From CBDCMJ01 sp965218875 (lineage in GTDB: Bacteria; Chloroflexota; Dehalococcoidia; Lucifugimonadales; UBA3495), in assembly GCA_965218875.1 (NCBI GenBank), contig OZ244707.1, forward strand, positions 186,001 through 250,000: a stretch of 64,000 bases of DNA, written 5' to 3'. Under the pieces are notes generated by a model. It saw only the letters and a list, made by a program, of their open reading frames with translations, was not told where the DNA came from and did not search any database. How positions within the stretch are numbered: position 1 is the first letter of the stretch; each line of letters begins with the position of its first letter. Position numbers and translations under genes: made by a program. This document shows positions 40,300 through 48,040 of this stretch, piece after piece.

Positions 40300-41508
40300 T
40301 TACCCCTGGAGTTGCTCGGCGCGTCCGATGACTCCCCTGTCCCGGAACTGGGCGATCTGCCCCGGGCTGTACCCCGCGTCGACCAGTATCTCCTCGTTGT
40401 GCTCGCCCAGCATCGGAGGATACCTGCGCACCGTCGGGGGCGTGGAGCTGAGCTTCAGCGGAGATCCGGGCAGGCGCAGGTCGGGGACCTGGGGATGGGG
40501 CAAATCCACCACCATGTTCCGGGCCAACACCTGGGGGTCGCTCACTACCTCGGAGACCCTGTTGATCGGGCCGCAGGGGACGCCGGCATCGACAATCAGC
40601 TTCACCCAGTGGGCGGTGGACCAGGTCTGGAAGATGTCGCTCAGGATGGCCACACACTCGGCGCGGTGCGCCACGCGGTCGGTGTTGGTGGCAAAACGAG
40701 GGTCTTCCAGCAAGTCGGCGCGCCCGATAGCGCGGCACATCCGCTCCCACAGACCCTGGTTGGCGCAGCCCAAGATGAAATAGCCGTCGGAGGATGGAAA
40801 GCTTTGGTAGGGCACGATGCTGGGGTGGCCGGAACCCATGCGCTGGGGTTCTCTGCCGGTGGCGATATATCCGGTGGAGTGATAGCTGCTGGCGGCTACC
40901 TGGCCGTCAAGCAGGGAAGAGTCTATCCATTGGCCCTCGCCCGTGGCGTCGCGGTGGCGCAGCGCGGTGAGGACGGCGCCGTAGGTCATCATGCCGGTAA
41001 ACAGGTCCACCAACGAGAAGCCGACCCGCAGGGGGAGACCGTCGGGCTCGCCGGTGAGGTGCATCAGGCCGCTATACGCCTGAATGATCAGGTCGTAGCC
41101 GGGCATGTCGGCCATGGGCCCGGTGCGGCCGTAGCCGGATATGGAACAGTACACGATACCGGGGTTCAGCCGCCGCACCGCTTCGTAGCCCAGACCCATG
41201 CGGTCCATGGCCCCCGCCCGGAAGCTCTCGATCATCACGTCGGCCTTGGCCGCCAGCGCCAAGACCATGTCCACGCCCTCATTTTCCTTCAGGTTCACCG
41301 AGAAGCTGCGCTTGTTGCGGTTGAAGGAAAGGAATTGGGTGCTCACGTCGTTCCAGAACGGGGTCCAGCCCCGTGTCTCGTCGCCCTTTTCCGGCTCTTC
41401 CACCTTGATGACGTCGGCGCCCATGTCGCCCATGAGCATGGTGCAAAAAGGCCCGGCGATGGTGCGGGTTAGGTCCACTACTTTGACGCCTTCCAGGGCT
41501 GAGACCAT
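40300..41508 (-). CDS. Class III CoA transferase (CaiB/BaiF family)
   Basis: 402 residues from the ATG giving MVSALEGVKVVDLTRTIAGP; a long in-frame extension upstream overlaps the next gene and is rejected. Family motifs: GPFCTMLMGDMGADVIKVEEP, NRNKRSFSVNLKENEG, ADVMIESFRAGAMDRMGLGY, CSISGYGRTGPMADMPGYDL, GQWIDSSLLDGQVA around the catalytic Asp, and GVPCGPINRVSEV near the C-terminus. It transfers CoA between organic acids; the substrate is not predictable. Such genes are numerous in oxidative Chloroflexota, often in carboxylic-acid catabolism. Confidence 0.95.
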   Translation of the reverse strand: MVSALEGVKVVDLTRTIAGPFCTMLMGDMGADVIKVEEPEKGDETRGWTPFWNDVSTQFLSFNRNKRSFSVNLKENEGVDMVLALAAKADVMIESFRAGAMDRMGLGYEAVRRLNPGIVYCSISGYGRTGPMADMPGYDLIIQAYSGLMHLTGEPDGLPLRVGFSLVDLFTGMMTYGAVLTALRHRDATGEGQWIDSSLLDGQVAASSYHSTGYIATGREPQRMGSGHPSIVPYQSFPSSDGYFILGCANQGLWERMCRAIGRADLLEDPRFATNTDRVAHRAECVAILSDIFQTWSTAHWVKLIVDAGVPCGPINRVSEVVSDPQVLARNMVVDLPHPQVPDLRLPGSPLKLSSTPPTVRRYPPMLGEHNEEILVDAGYSPGQIAQFRDRGVIGRAEQLQG

Positions 41509-41597
41509 GACTACCTCTTCCGCATCGGATGGCAGGCTTTCGATGAATCCGTCTCCCGGAATTATCTGCCGAATTATAGCATGGCGGACGGTCGAGC

Positions 41598-42200
41598 TTA
41601 GCTGCCCTCTCCGCAAGAGTTCCGGCGGCCTCCGCCCTCGGGCGGCGGGGGATTCACCATCAGAAAGCCCAGGCCCGCGGCGACCTGCACGATAACGATC
41701 AGCACCACCGTCCACCAGAAGGGAGCGGCCTTCATCCCCGCGATGATGCCCACCGCAGCCATCGCCAGCGTCAGGCTGGTCGCCAGGAGGGCGGTCCACC
41801 GGGTCAGCACGGCGGCCCGGCTCCGCGGCTGGGGCAGCAACATCAGACACAAATAGGAGCTGGACGCCGCTCCCGCCGACACCACGGCCGCCGATTTCCA
41901 GTACCCGTCGGAGTTGGGAGTGGCCCAGAGTCCGGCCACCAGCAAAATGAACCCCAGGCCGGCGGCCGCCACTCCTACCCTCCCTAGCCAACGGCGTCCG
42001 GGCCGGTTGGCCAGCGCCGCCGGGGCCAGCGCCAGGAGGCAGAACCCCGACAGCGACAGCGCGGTGAGCAACAATCTGCCCCGGGTCTTGGTATACTCGC
42101 CCAAGACGAGCGTCACCACGACGATCAGCGCCGCCGCCGCCATCGAGCCCGCCAAGGCGGCGGCAATGTGCCTCGGGGCTATGCGTACAGGCAGAGCCAT
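41598..42200 (-). CDS. Multi-pass membrane protein, unknown
   Basis: 200 residues with about six transmembrane helices (IAAALAGSMAAAALIVVVTL, LLLTALSLSGFCLLALAPAA, GVAAAGLGFILLVAGLW, SAAVVSAGAASSSYLCLMLL, LLATSLTLAMAAVGIIAG, WWTVVLIVIVQVAAGLGFLM) and short loops. I recognise no family. It lies upstream of the CoA transferase on the same strand and is divergent from the NUDIX gene. Confidence 0.65.
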   Translation of the reverse strand: MALPVRIAPRHIAAALAGSMAAAALIVVVTLVLGEYTKTRGRLLLTALSLSGFCLLALAPAALANRPGRRWLGRVGVAAAGLGFILLVAGLWATPNSDGYWKSAAVVSAGAASSSYLCLMLLPQPRSRAAVLTRWTALLATSLTLAMAAVGIIAGMKAAPFWWTVVLIVIVQVAAGLGFLMVNPPPPEGGGRRNSCGEGS

Positions 42201-42291
42201 GAAACTTTAGCCAACAGCGGCGTCGGGCGATGGTGACGAGTGGCCGGCCGCCATGGGCCATCATAGCCCACGGCGATATGCTGGGAAAGAC

Positions 42292-42804
42292 ATGCAAGCT
42301 GATTACAAGTACTGTCCGGCGTGCGCATCCGCCCTGGAAGGCCGGGACGTCTTCGGCAAGCGTCGCCCCGTGTGCCCCTCGTGCGGTCACGTCGTCTACC
42401 TTGACCCCAAGGTAGCCGCGACCTGTATCGTGGCGCGGGACGCCATGGTGCTGATGATCCGACGGGCCAACGAGCCGGGCCTGGGCTTGTGGAGCATGCC
42501 CGGAGGATACGTGGACCGCGGCGAGGTCGTGGAAGAAGCGGCGGCCCGCGAGGTGTTGGAGGAGACCGGCCTAGAGGTGGAGATAGAGGAATTGGTCGGA
42601 CTGTTTTCCCTTCGAGACCATCCGGTAATAGTCGCCGCGTTCACGGCTCGCGAGGTGGGCGGCGCCGTCCAGGCCGGTCCCGAGGCGCTGGCGGTAGGCT
42701 TCTTCCTCCCGGACTCGCTGCCGCCCCTGGCCTTCCCCCGGGACAGGGAGATCCTGGAGCGGTGGCGGAATACGCGGGACGGAGAGGCTCCCCCGGAATG
42801 CTGA
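42292..42804 (+). CDS. NUDIX hydrolase with zinc ribbon
   Basis: 170 residues from ATG 42292 (in-frame ATG 42253 possible). An N-terminal zinc ribbon (YCPACASALEGRDVFGKRRP, then VCPSCGHVVYLD; four Cys) precedes a NUDIX domain with box GYVDRGEVVEEAAAREVLEE-TGL (GX5EX7REUXEEXGU). This architecture occurs in NADH pyrophosphatase-like and ADP-ribose hydrolases. The stop overlaps the comF start, so the two are coupled. Confidence 0.93.
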   Translation: MQADYKYCPACASALEGRDVFGKRRPVCPSCGHVVYLDPKVAATCIVARDAMVLMIRRANEPGLGLWSMPGGYVDRGEVVEEAAAREVLEETGLEVEIEELVGLFSLRDHPVIVAAFTAREVGGAVQAGPEALAVGFFLPDSLPPLAFPRDREILERWRNTRDGEAPPEC

Positions 42805-43505
42805 AAGACCGCGTGTCCAAGCTGGCCGGGGCCGTGGTGGACTTGCTGTTTCCCATGCAGTGCGCCGGGTGCCGGCGGGAGGGGAGCCTCATCTGCGACA
42901 GTTGCGCCGCAACCCTGCCGCGTCTCAACAAACCCTACTGCTCCTTCTGCGCCTCGCCCAACTCATTGTCTCCCTGCCGCTGGTGCCGGGAGAGCCCTCC
43001 GGCCCTTGACGGTTTGCGGGCGCCCTACTTGTTCCAGGGGACCCTCAGGGAGGCGATAGAGGTGTTCAAGTACCGTGGGGTCAGCGCGGCGGCCCCGGAG
43101 CTTGGCCGCCTGCTGGCCGCCTACCTGGTCGACTACCGGGCCGGCAATCCCCTGCCGGGCCGGGTCATCGTTCCCGCGCCGCTGCACCCCCGCCGCCTCC
43201 GGCGCCGGGGTTACAATCAGTCGGCCCTGCTGGCCCGCGAGTTGGCCAAGGTTACGGGTCTGGACTTGGACGAAGGGCTGTTGACCCGCACCAAGCAGGC
43301 GGCCCCCCAGGTTGGGGCCTCGAGGTCCCAGCGCAGAGAAAACGTCCGGGACAGCTTTGCCTGCAGCCGGAGCGCGTCCGGCCTGTCGGTGCTCCTGGTG
43401 GACGACGTGGCCACCACCGGCAGCACCCTGTCGGCCTGCGCGGCGGCCCTCAAGGCGTCCGGGGCCGCCGCGGTGTGGGGATTGACGCTGGCCCGGGAGA
43501 GTTGA
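42798..43505 (+). CDS. comF: ComF-family phosphoribosyltransferase-like protein
   Basis: 235 residues from the ATG overlapping the NUDIX stop. It has an N-terminal double zinc finger (CAGCRREGSLICDSC, CSFCASPNSLSPCRWC) and a phosphoribosyltransferase domain with RRLRRRGYNQSALLARELAK and the PRPP loop VLLVDDVATTGSTL. In competent bacteria ComF assists DNA uptake; the family is widespread and the role is unproven outside them. No other competence gene lies here. Confidence 0.93.
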   Translation: MLKDRVSKLAGAVVDLLFPMQCAGCRREGSLICDSCAATLPRLNKPYCSFCASPNSLSPCRWCRESPPALDGLRAPYLFQGTLREAIEVFKYRGVSAAAPELGRLLAAYLVDYRAGNPLPGRVIVPAPLHPRRLRRRGYNQSALLARELAKVTGLDLDEGLLTRTKQAAPQVGASRSQRRENVRDSFACSRSASGLSVLLVDDVATTGSTLSACAAALKASGAAAVWGLTLARES

Positions 43506-43627
43506 CGCCTCGCCCTGCGTCCTCATTGACAACGCCATAGCCGTATGGTGAAATCACGGCGTTAGACAACCTGTGGAGAGACCCTCGGGCTAGGATTATC
43601 CAGTCCTGATTTTCGGAGGTAAATGAG

Positions 43628-44617
43628 ATGGCGGACAAGACCATGATCTACGTCGGCGCCGAGGCGGATGGCCTATACCGCAAGGAAGCCCACGACTCCC
43701 GGTGGGAGAAGCTGGCCAGCGGCATGCCTCCTTCACCGCAGGTGCGGGCCATCGCCGTTCACCCCAACGACTCCAACACCATCTTCGTGGGCACCCAGAG
43801 AGGCGTGTACCGGACCCAAGACGGCGGAGAGCACTTCGAGCGCATGGACCTTGCCGAGGGCCGCATCGTCTGGTCGTTCAAGTTCCACCCCCACGATCCC
43901 AGTATTATGTTCCTCGGCACCGAGGGGAGCGACGTCTACAAGAGCGCCGACGGCGGGGAAACCTGGGAGTACATGTCGACCATATCCAACCCCGATTCGG
44001 TGCAGATGGCCTTCGCCACCCGGATACTGGGCATCGGCATCGAACCGTCTAATCCCGAGTACATGTACGCGGCCCTGGAGGTAGGCGGGGCGGCCAGCAG
44101 CGCCGACGGCGGCAAGACCTGGAAGATGGCCACCGAGGAGTTCATCGGCGACGTGGACCTGATGGACCTCCACGGGGTGTCCGTCGGGGCCGCCGACTCC
44201 ACCTCGGTCTTCATCTCCAATCGCACCGGTGTCTGGCGCAGCACGGACCGGGGGTCCAACTGGGAAAACCTGCACTTCGAGAGCTTCTCGGACATCCAGT
44301 ACTCCCGGGGCGTCGAGGTGGCGCCCGACGACCCCAACACCCTGTACGCCTGCATAGGCTTGAACTTCGGCAGCGAGCGAGGTGGGGTGCTGCGCACCAC
44401 CGACGGCGGAGAAACCTGGAGCCGCTTCGACAAGGGAGTCAGCCCAACCAGCACCACCTTTGGCGTCGCCGTCAACGAGCGCCAACCCCAGCAGGTGTAC
44501 TTCTGCACCCGCCGCGGCCAGGTCTTCGGCACCCACGACGGTGGAGATACCTGGAAGGAGCACGTGCTGCCGGAGATGGCCGGCAACGTCAAGGCCATCG
44601 CCTGCACCTCCGCCTAG
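43628..44617 (+). CDS. BNR/Asp-box repeat beta-propeller protein
   Basis: 329 residues with six Asp boxes (S/T-x-D-G-G-x-T-W): TQDGGEHF, SADGGETW, SADGGKTW, STDRGSNW, TTDGGETW, THDGGDTW, regularly spaced as blades of a propeller. No signal peptide, so probably cytoplasmic. It is unlike catalytic sialidases (no Arg triad seen); related proteins are annotated as glycosyl-hydrolase-like or sortilin-like. A GGAGG precedes the ATG by 10 bp and a strong terminator follows, so it is probably monocistronic. Confidence 0.85.
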   Translation: MADKTMIYVGAEADGLYRKEAHDSRWEKLASGMPPSPQVRAIAVHPNDSNTIFVGTQRGVYRTQDGGEHFERMDLAEGRIVWSFKFHPHDPSIMFLGTEGSDVYKSADGGETWEYMSTISNPDSVQMAFATRILGIGIEPSNPEYMYAALEVGGAASSADGGKTWKMATEEFIGDVDLMDLHGVSVGAADSTSVFISNRTGVWRSTDRGSNWENLHFESFSDIQYSRGVEVAPDDPNTLYACIGLNFGSERGGVLRTTDGGETWSRFDKGVSPTSTTFGVAVNERQPQQVYFCTRRGQVFGTHDGGDTWKEHVLPEMAGNVKAIACTSA

Positions 44618-44644
44618 GCCCCGTAGGGGCTTCCGGGCAAAACA

Positions 44645-44678
44645 AGGCCGCGGCGATTTTGCCGCGGCCTGCTTTTTT
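44645..44678 (+). terminator. Rho-independent terminator of the BNR gene
   Basis: A perfect 10-bp stem AGGCCGCGGC / GCCGCGGCCT with a GATTTT loop and T6 tail, 28 bp after the stop. Confidence 0.93.
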
Positions 44679-44739
44679 GGTCCGGCAGCAGTTTCCCGTG
44701 CCCGGGACGCTCCGGGTCGCCCAAGGGGCGATTGCGCCG

Positions 44740-45390
44740 TCAGGGCTCGCTACGGTCCCAACTGGGCTGGGCCCAGTAACCCTCGAAGGGGACCTCCACC
44801 ACCGGCGCCAGTCCCTGGGCCTTCTTCAGCCTCTGGATGTTGTACAGGTGGGCCAGGTACTCATAGTAGCGGTGGCTCATGGTGGCTTCCAGGGTAATAT
44901 AGGCCTTGGACGAGTCGGCCGCGTCCACCCGCACGCCACCGGAAAACATCTCGGAGTGCTCCACCCAGATAACGGCGCTGGGTGTTTCCAGTTCCTTGGC
45001 GCGCAGCGAACCCACGGTCTCAGCCGACAGCACGGACCAGCAGAAGCCCAGCGCTTCCCGGACCTTGGCCAGAACGTCCGGCAACTGCCAGTACAGAGTC
45101 TCGTCCAGACGCCGGTCGTAGGGGGATTCCAGCAGGCGGTCCAGTTCCGGCCCGTTGGGCAATCCTCCGGGGAAGAGCTGTGGCCCCCAGCGCATCCATA
45201 GCCAGCGGTAGTCCCCCGCCGCCAGGTGGCTCACGTTGCGGCGTATGCTCCACTTGCTCCACTCCCAACGGTCCGACTCGAAGTCCAACTGCGGGTCGTT
45301 GAGGCCCTGGACCTCGGCGGAAATCATATCGTAGAGCCGGGACTGGAATTGGGGGAACAGCTCGGTGGCGGGGGAATTGTCCTCCACCAT
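44740..45390 (-). CDS. DinB-superfamily-like protein
   Basis: 216 residues, helical. It shows the DinB-like four-helix pattern with metal-type histidines: NVSHLAAGDYRWLWMRWGPQ and MSHRYYEYLAHLYNIQRLKK. DinB-like proteins are often thiol-dependent metalloenzymes; the function here is unknown. Its ATG shares a base with the stop of the preceding gene (TGATG), so the pair is translationally coupled. Confidence 0.75.
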   Translation of the reverse strand: MVEDNSPATELFPQFQSRLYDMISAEVQGLNDPQLDFESDRWEWSKWSIRRNVSHLAAGDYRWLWMRWGPQLFPGGLPNGPELDRLLESPYDRRLDETLYWQLPDVLAKVREALGFCWSVLSAETVGSLRAKELETPSAVIWVEHSEMFSGGVRVDAADSSKAYITLEATMSHRYYEYLAHLYNIQRLKKAQGLAPVVEVPFEGYWAQPSWDRSEP

Positions 45391-45971
45391 CAGGGCCTAA
45401 CCCAGGTCTCAGACCAGGCCAGGCAAGCCGTGCTGCTCTGCTTGTCTCCCCGCATCTCTTTGCCGACGCTGCCGGCGGCCACGTCCCCGTTAATGGTGAT
45501 TTGGGCCTGCATGGCCGGGATGAAGCAGGAATAGACCCCGTGGGGGCGTCCGCCCGATCCCGCCGGGACCACCAGCATGAACGGGTCCACGAAGTCGTGC
45601 CAGGCCAACTGGATGTCGTCATCCTCGCTTTCGATGTTTTCCACCCAGAAGGCGCGTCCGTCGCCGGACTTGCTGAACGTGGCGTCGGTAATCGGGATGC
45701 TCTGGTCGGCGAAATCGGGGAAAAGCATGGCTTCGATTTCCCCCTGGAGCCAGCGGGCCAAGGCGATGTTGTCGGAGTAGATGCGGACCTCGTCGTCGAT
45801 CAGGTCGCTCTTGAGGTATAGGACGTGTCCCTGCCCTCCCGGGGAGTAGAGCACGCGCCAGTGGCTGGCGCGGGTAGTCTGGGCGCCTCCTTCGGCCTGC
45901 ATAAGGCGTATGAACGAGTTTTCGCCGGTCAAGCGCACCTGGTTGGGGTCAGTGGGATTAGGGGTTGTCAT
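45390..45971 (-). CDS. Conserved hypothetical coupled to the DinB-like gene
   Basis: 193 residues, mixed alpha/beta, no signal. Notable stretches: SHWRVLYSPGGQGHVLYLKS, LARWLQGEIEAMLFPDFADQ and VENIESEDDDIQLAWHDFVD. I recognise no domain. The TGATG overlap with the DinB-like gene implies a shared role. Confidence 0.7.
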   Translation of the reverse strand: MTTPNPTDPNQVRLTGENSFIRLMQAEGGAQTTRASHWRVLYSPGGQGHVLYLKSDLIDDEVRIYSDNIALARWLQGEIEAMLFPDFADQSIPITDATFSKSGDGRAFWVENIESEDDDIQLAWHDFVDPFMLVVPAGSGGRPHGVYSCFIPAMQAQITINGDVAAGSVGKEMRGDKQSSTACLAWSETWVRP

Positions 45972-46056
45972 GGGCGGTCCTCCCCGGTCTGTCTCTGTTG
46001 ATCACAGCGGTAATCTTAGCACTCCCTTGGGCCTGGGGCCACCGGCCCCGAAAAAC

Positions 46057-46295
46057 GTAAGTGTTCAGAGTTGGGCCGTGGCGAGTATGAGGGAGAACTG
46101 ACCGTCGGCGTGAGGGAAGGCCAGGGTTTTTTATTTCGGGGCCATTATGAGCCATTCTGCGCCATGGGCCTGGGTGGCGGTTGATAGATGTGGTAAGGCG
46201 CTAATAGCTGCCGATTAACAGCGTAGAGAGTGGGCACCGGAGAGGGCAAGTGGGAAGTGTCGTAAGTTGAGGAGGAACCAACTCTGAACAGTTAC
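46057..46295 (+). mobile_element. IS66-like MITE, copy 2
   Basis: 239 bp. Ends GTAAGTGTTCAGAGTTGG and CCAACTCTGAACAGTTAC (one mismatch as inverted repeats), flanked by a perfect 8-bp direct repeat CGAAAAAC (46049-46056 and 46296-46303). It is nearly the same as the copy at 20210-20449, in the same orientation and at an unrelated target. No coding capacity. A decayed right arm of the GTCATTCC repeat follows at about 46361-46387. Confidence 0.9.
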
Positions 46296-46500
46296 CGAAA
46301 AACAGCTAGGGTCTTTCAGTTGTCACCCTGACGTAGCCGAAGGGTCTCTTCGCCGTAGGGGAGATTCTTCGCTCCGCTCGAAATGACCAGGTTTAGAGGC
46401 CGACAATTCAATGACCTTGGGGAAAACTACGGGGCCGCTCAATATACTGGGCGGCCCCGGGCAGACCAACCTCTCGAAGGCGGCCGGCGGCTGGTGCGGG

Positions 46501-47685
46501 TCAATCTTTGACCGGGAACCACTCCTGCTTCCAAGGAAAGTCACCTTCCGCGCCGTCGTAGGCGGGCAGGCCCCGCTCCACCCGCTCCCGGTAGGGGCTG
46601 GTAATGGGCTCGCTGTAGGGGTAAATCCCGCCCTCGTACGCCTGCGGGCCCTTCTTGAAGTGCTTGGCTTCCTCCATGGTCTCGATGAAGGGCGCGTCGA
46701 TGTCGTAAAGCTGCTCCACCCGCTTGGGCCGCGGGCCCGCCTTGGACACGTGGCCGTAGAGTTCCCGGCCTACGATGCGCTCGGCCATCCACACCGTGTC
46801 AATGACCTTGTCGATGTCGGCCCCCGTGTCGATACCCATGTCTTCCATCATGTGGAGCAAGTCTTCGGTGGGCGCCATGCCGGTGGCCCTGCCGTTGCCG
46901 CAGTAGGGGCAGCCGCCGAAGCCGCCGATGGAGCCGTCCAACTCCAGGGTATCCTCAGCGCTCAGGGTGCGCATCGCCGCGTAGGCTGAGGCGATGGCCA
47001 TGTTGCGGCCGTTGTGGAGGTGCAGGCGGAAGTGGTCGATGTCCGGCCAACGCTCCTTGACCCGGTACACGCTCTCTTCCACCTTAGCCGGGGTGCAGTG
47101 GCTCATGGGGTCGCCCATGGACACGCTGCGAACGCCGATGCCCGCTTCGTCCCACAGGCTGTGCTGCTTCTCCAGCAAGGTCATCAGCGTATCGACGGGG
47201 AACTCTCCCAAGAAATTGGACCCCCAACTGGCGTTGCAGCCGATACCCGCCTCCTTTATGCTCAGCTCCTGAGCTTGGGCCACCACCTGCGGCCAGCGCT
47301 CTACCTCCTGCATCTGGGAACGGTTGGTATTGCGGCGGGTGAAGACGTCACACAGGTGGCAGCTGAGCCTGGGGTACTTGTCCCGCTCTATGGTAAGGGG
47401 CGGCGAATAGGCCCTAGCCCGCTCCACGCCCCGGGCGTTCAGCGCCAAGGCGGTGTAAGTAACTCCCGGCTTGGGCGCGAACCTGGTGACGATCTCGTCG
47501 ATACGGGCCATCTGGGGGGTCCACTTGGGGCTCACGAAGGAACCCACCACGATGTTCCGCAGCCCGGTGTCGGACAGGGCGTCCAGAAGCTCCACCTTGT
47601 CGTCTACCGAGATTTCGGCGTCCTCAATCTGCATGCCCTCGCGCATGCCCTCTTCCTTGTAGACTACCTGCGGCCAATCCGCCAT
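46501..47685 (-). CDS. HMGL-like (pyruvate carboxyltransferase-type) lyase
   Basis: 394 residues with a TIM-barrel HMGL pattern: YKEEGMREGMQIEDAEISVD at the N-terminus (the R-[ED]-G-x-Q substrate/metal motif), RLHLHNGRNMAIASAYAAMR (HxH metal ligands) and DGSIGGFGGCPYCGNGRATG (the conserved GGxGGCPY). The family includes HMG-CoA lyase, citramalate and isopropylmalate synthases; the pattern is closest to HMG-CoA-lyase-like enzymes. The substrate is unassigned. It is monocistronic. Confidence 0.88.
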   Translation of the reverse strand: MADWPQVVYKEEGMREGMQIEDAEISVDDKVELLDALSDTGLRNIVVGSFVSPKWTPQMARIDEIVTRFAPKPGVTYTALALNARGVERARAYSPPLTIERDKYPRLSCHLCDVFTRRNTNRSQMQEVERWPQVVAQAQELSIKEAGIGCNASWGSNFLGEFPVDTLMTLLEKQHSLWDEAGIGVRSVSMGDPMSHCTPAKVEESVYRVKERWPDIDHFRLHLHNGRNMAIASAYAAMRTLSAEDTLELDGSIGGFGGCPYCGNGRATGMAPTEDLLHMMEDMGIDTGADIDKVIDTVWMAERIVGRELYGHVSKAGPRPKRVEQLYDIDAPFIETMEEAKHFKKGPQAYEGGIYPYSEPITSPYRERVERGLPAYDGAEGDFPWKQEWFPVKD

Positions 47686-48040
47686 TGGATTCTCCTTTCC
47701 TGGAAGGCGTAGGGGAGTTTAGGGGAATACCCGGTAGAGGTACGGTTGCAGGGGTATCAAGTCCGGCGTGGGGCCGCCTCCGGGGCGGCGATCAAGCCGA
47801 ATTGTATTGCGACCCCGTATAGGTTGTCAACAATTCGAATCGGGGCATCAGGGTCTCTTAATTTTCCTTTTCCTGCCCGGACCGAGGGCCTTGACAGGCT
47901 CGGTATGGGCTTTGTCGAAGGACCGTCCACTCATGGTCCGACTGACCCACCACGAACAGACTACCCAGGCGACTTCCAAAAATCTCCAGGCCCCGATCGG
48001 GTCACGAATATGGCTGGCGAAAACCATCGAGGGCCGGCTG
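47686..48040. other. Intergenic region with degenerate repeat
   Basis: No gene found. CCTTGACAGGCTCGGTATGG, followed by GCTTTGTCGAAGGAC (near 47888-47922), is a degenerate version of a common dispersed 'CTTCGACAAG…CTGTCAAGG' palindromic repeat. It separates two minus-strand genes. Confidence 0.4.

Noticed and set aside
41509..42390. Long extension of the CoA transferase frame upstream
   Set aside because: It overlaps the membrane-protein gene and has atypical composition; the family N-terminus begins at MVSALEGVKVVDLT (41508).
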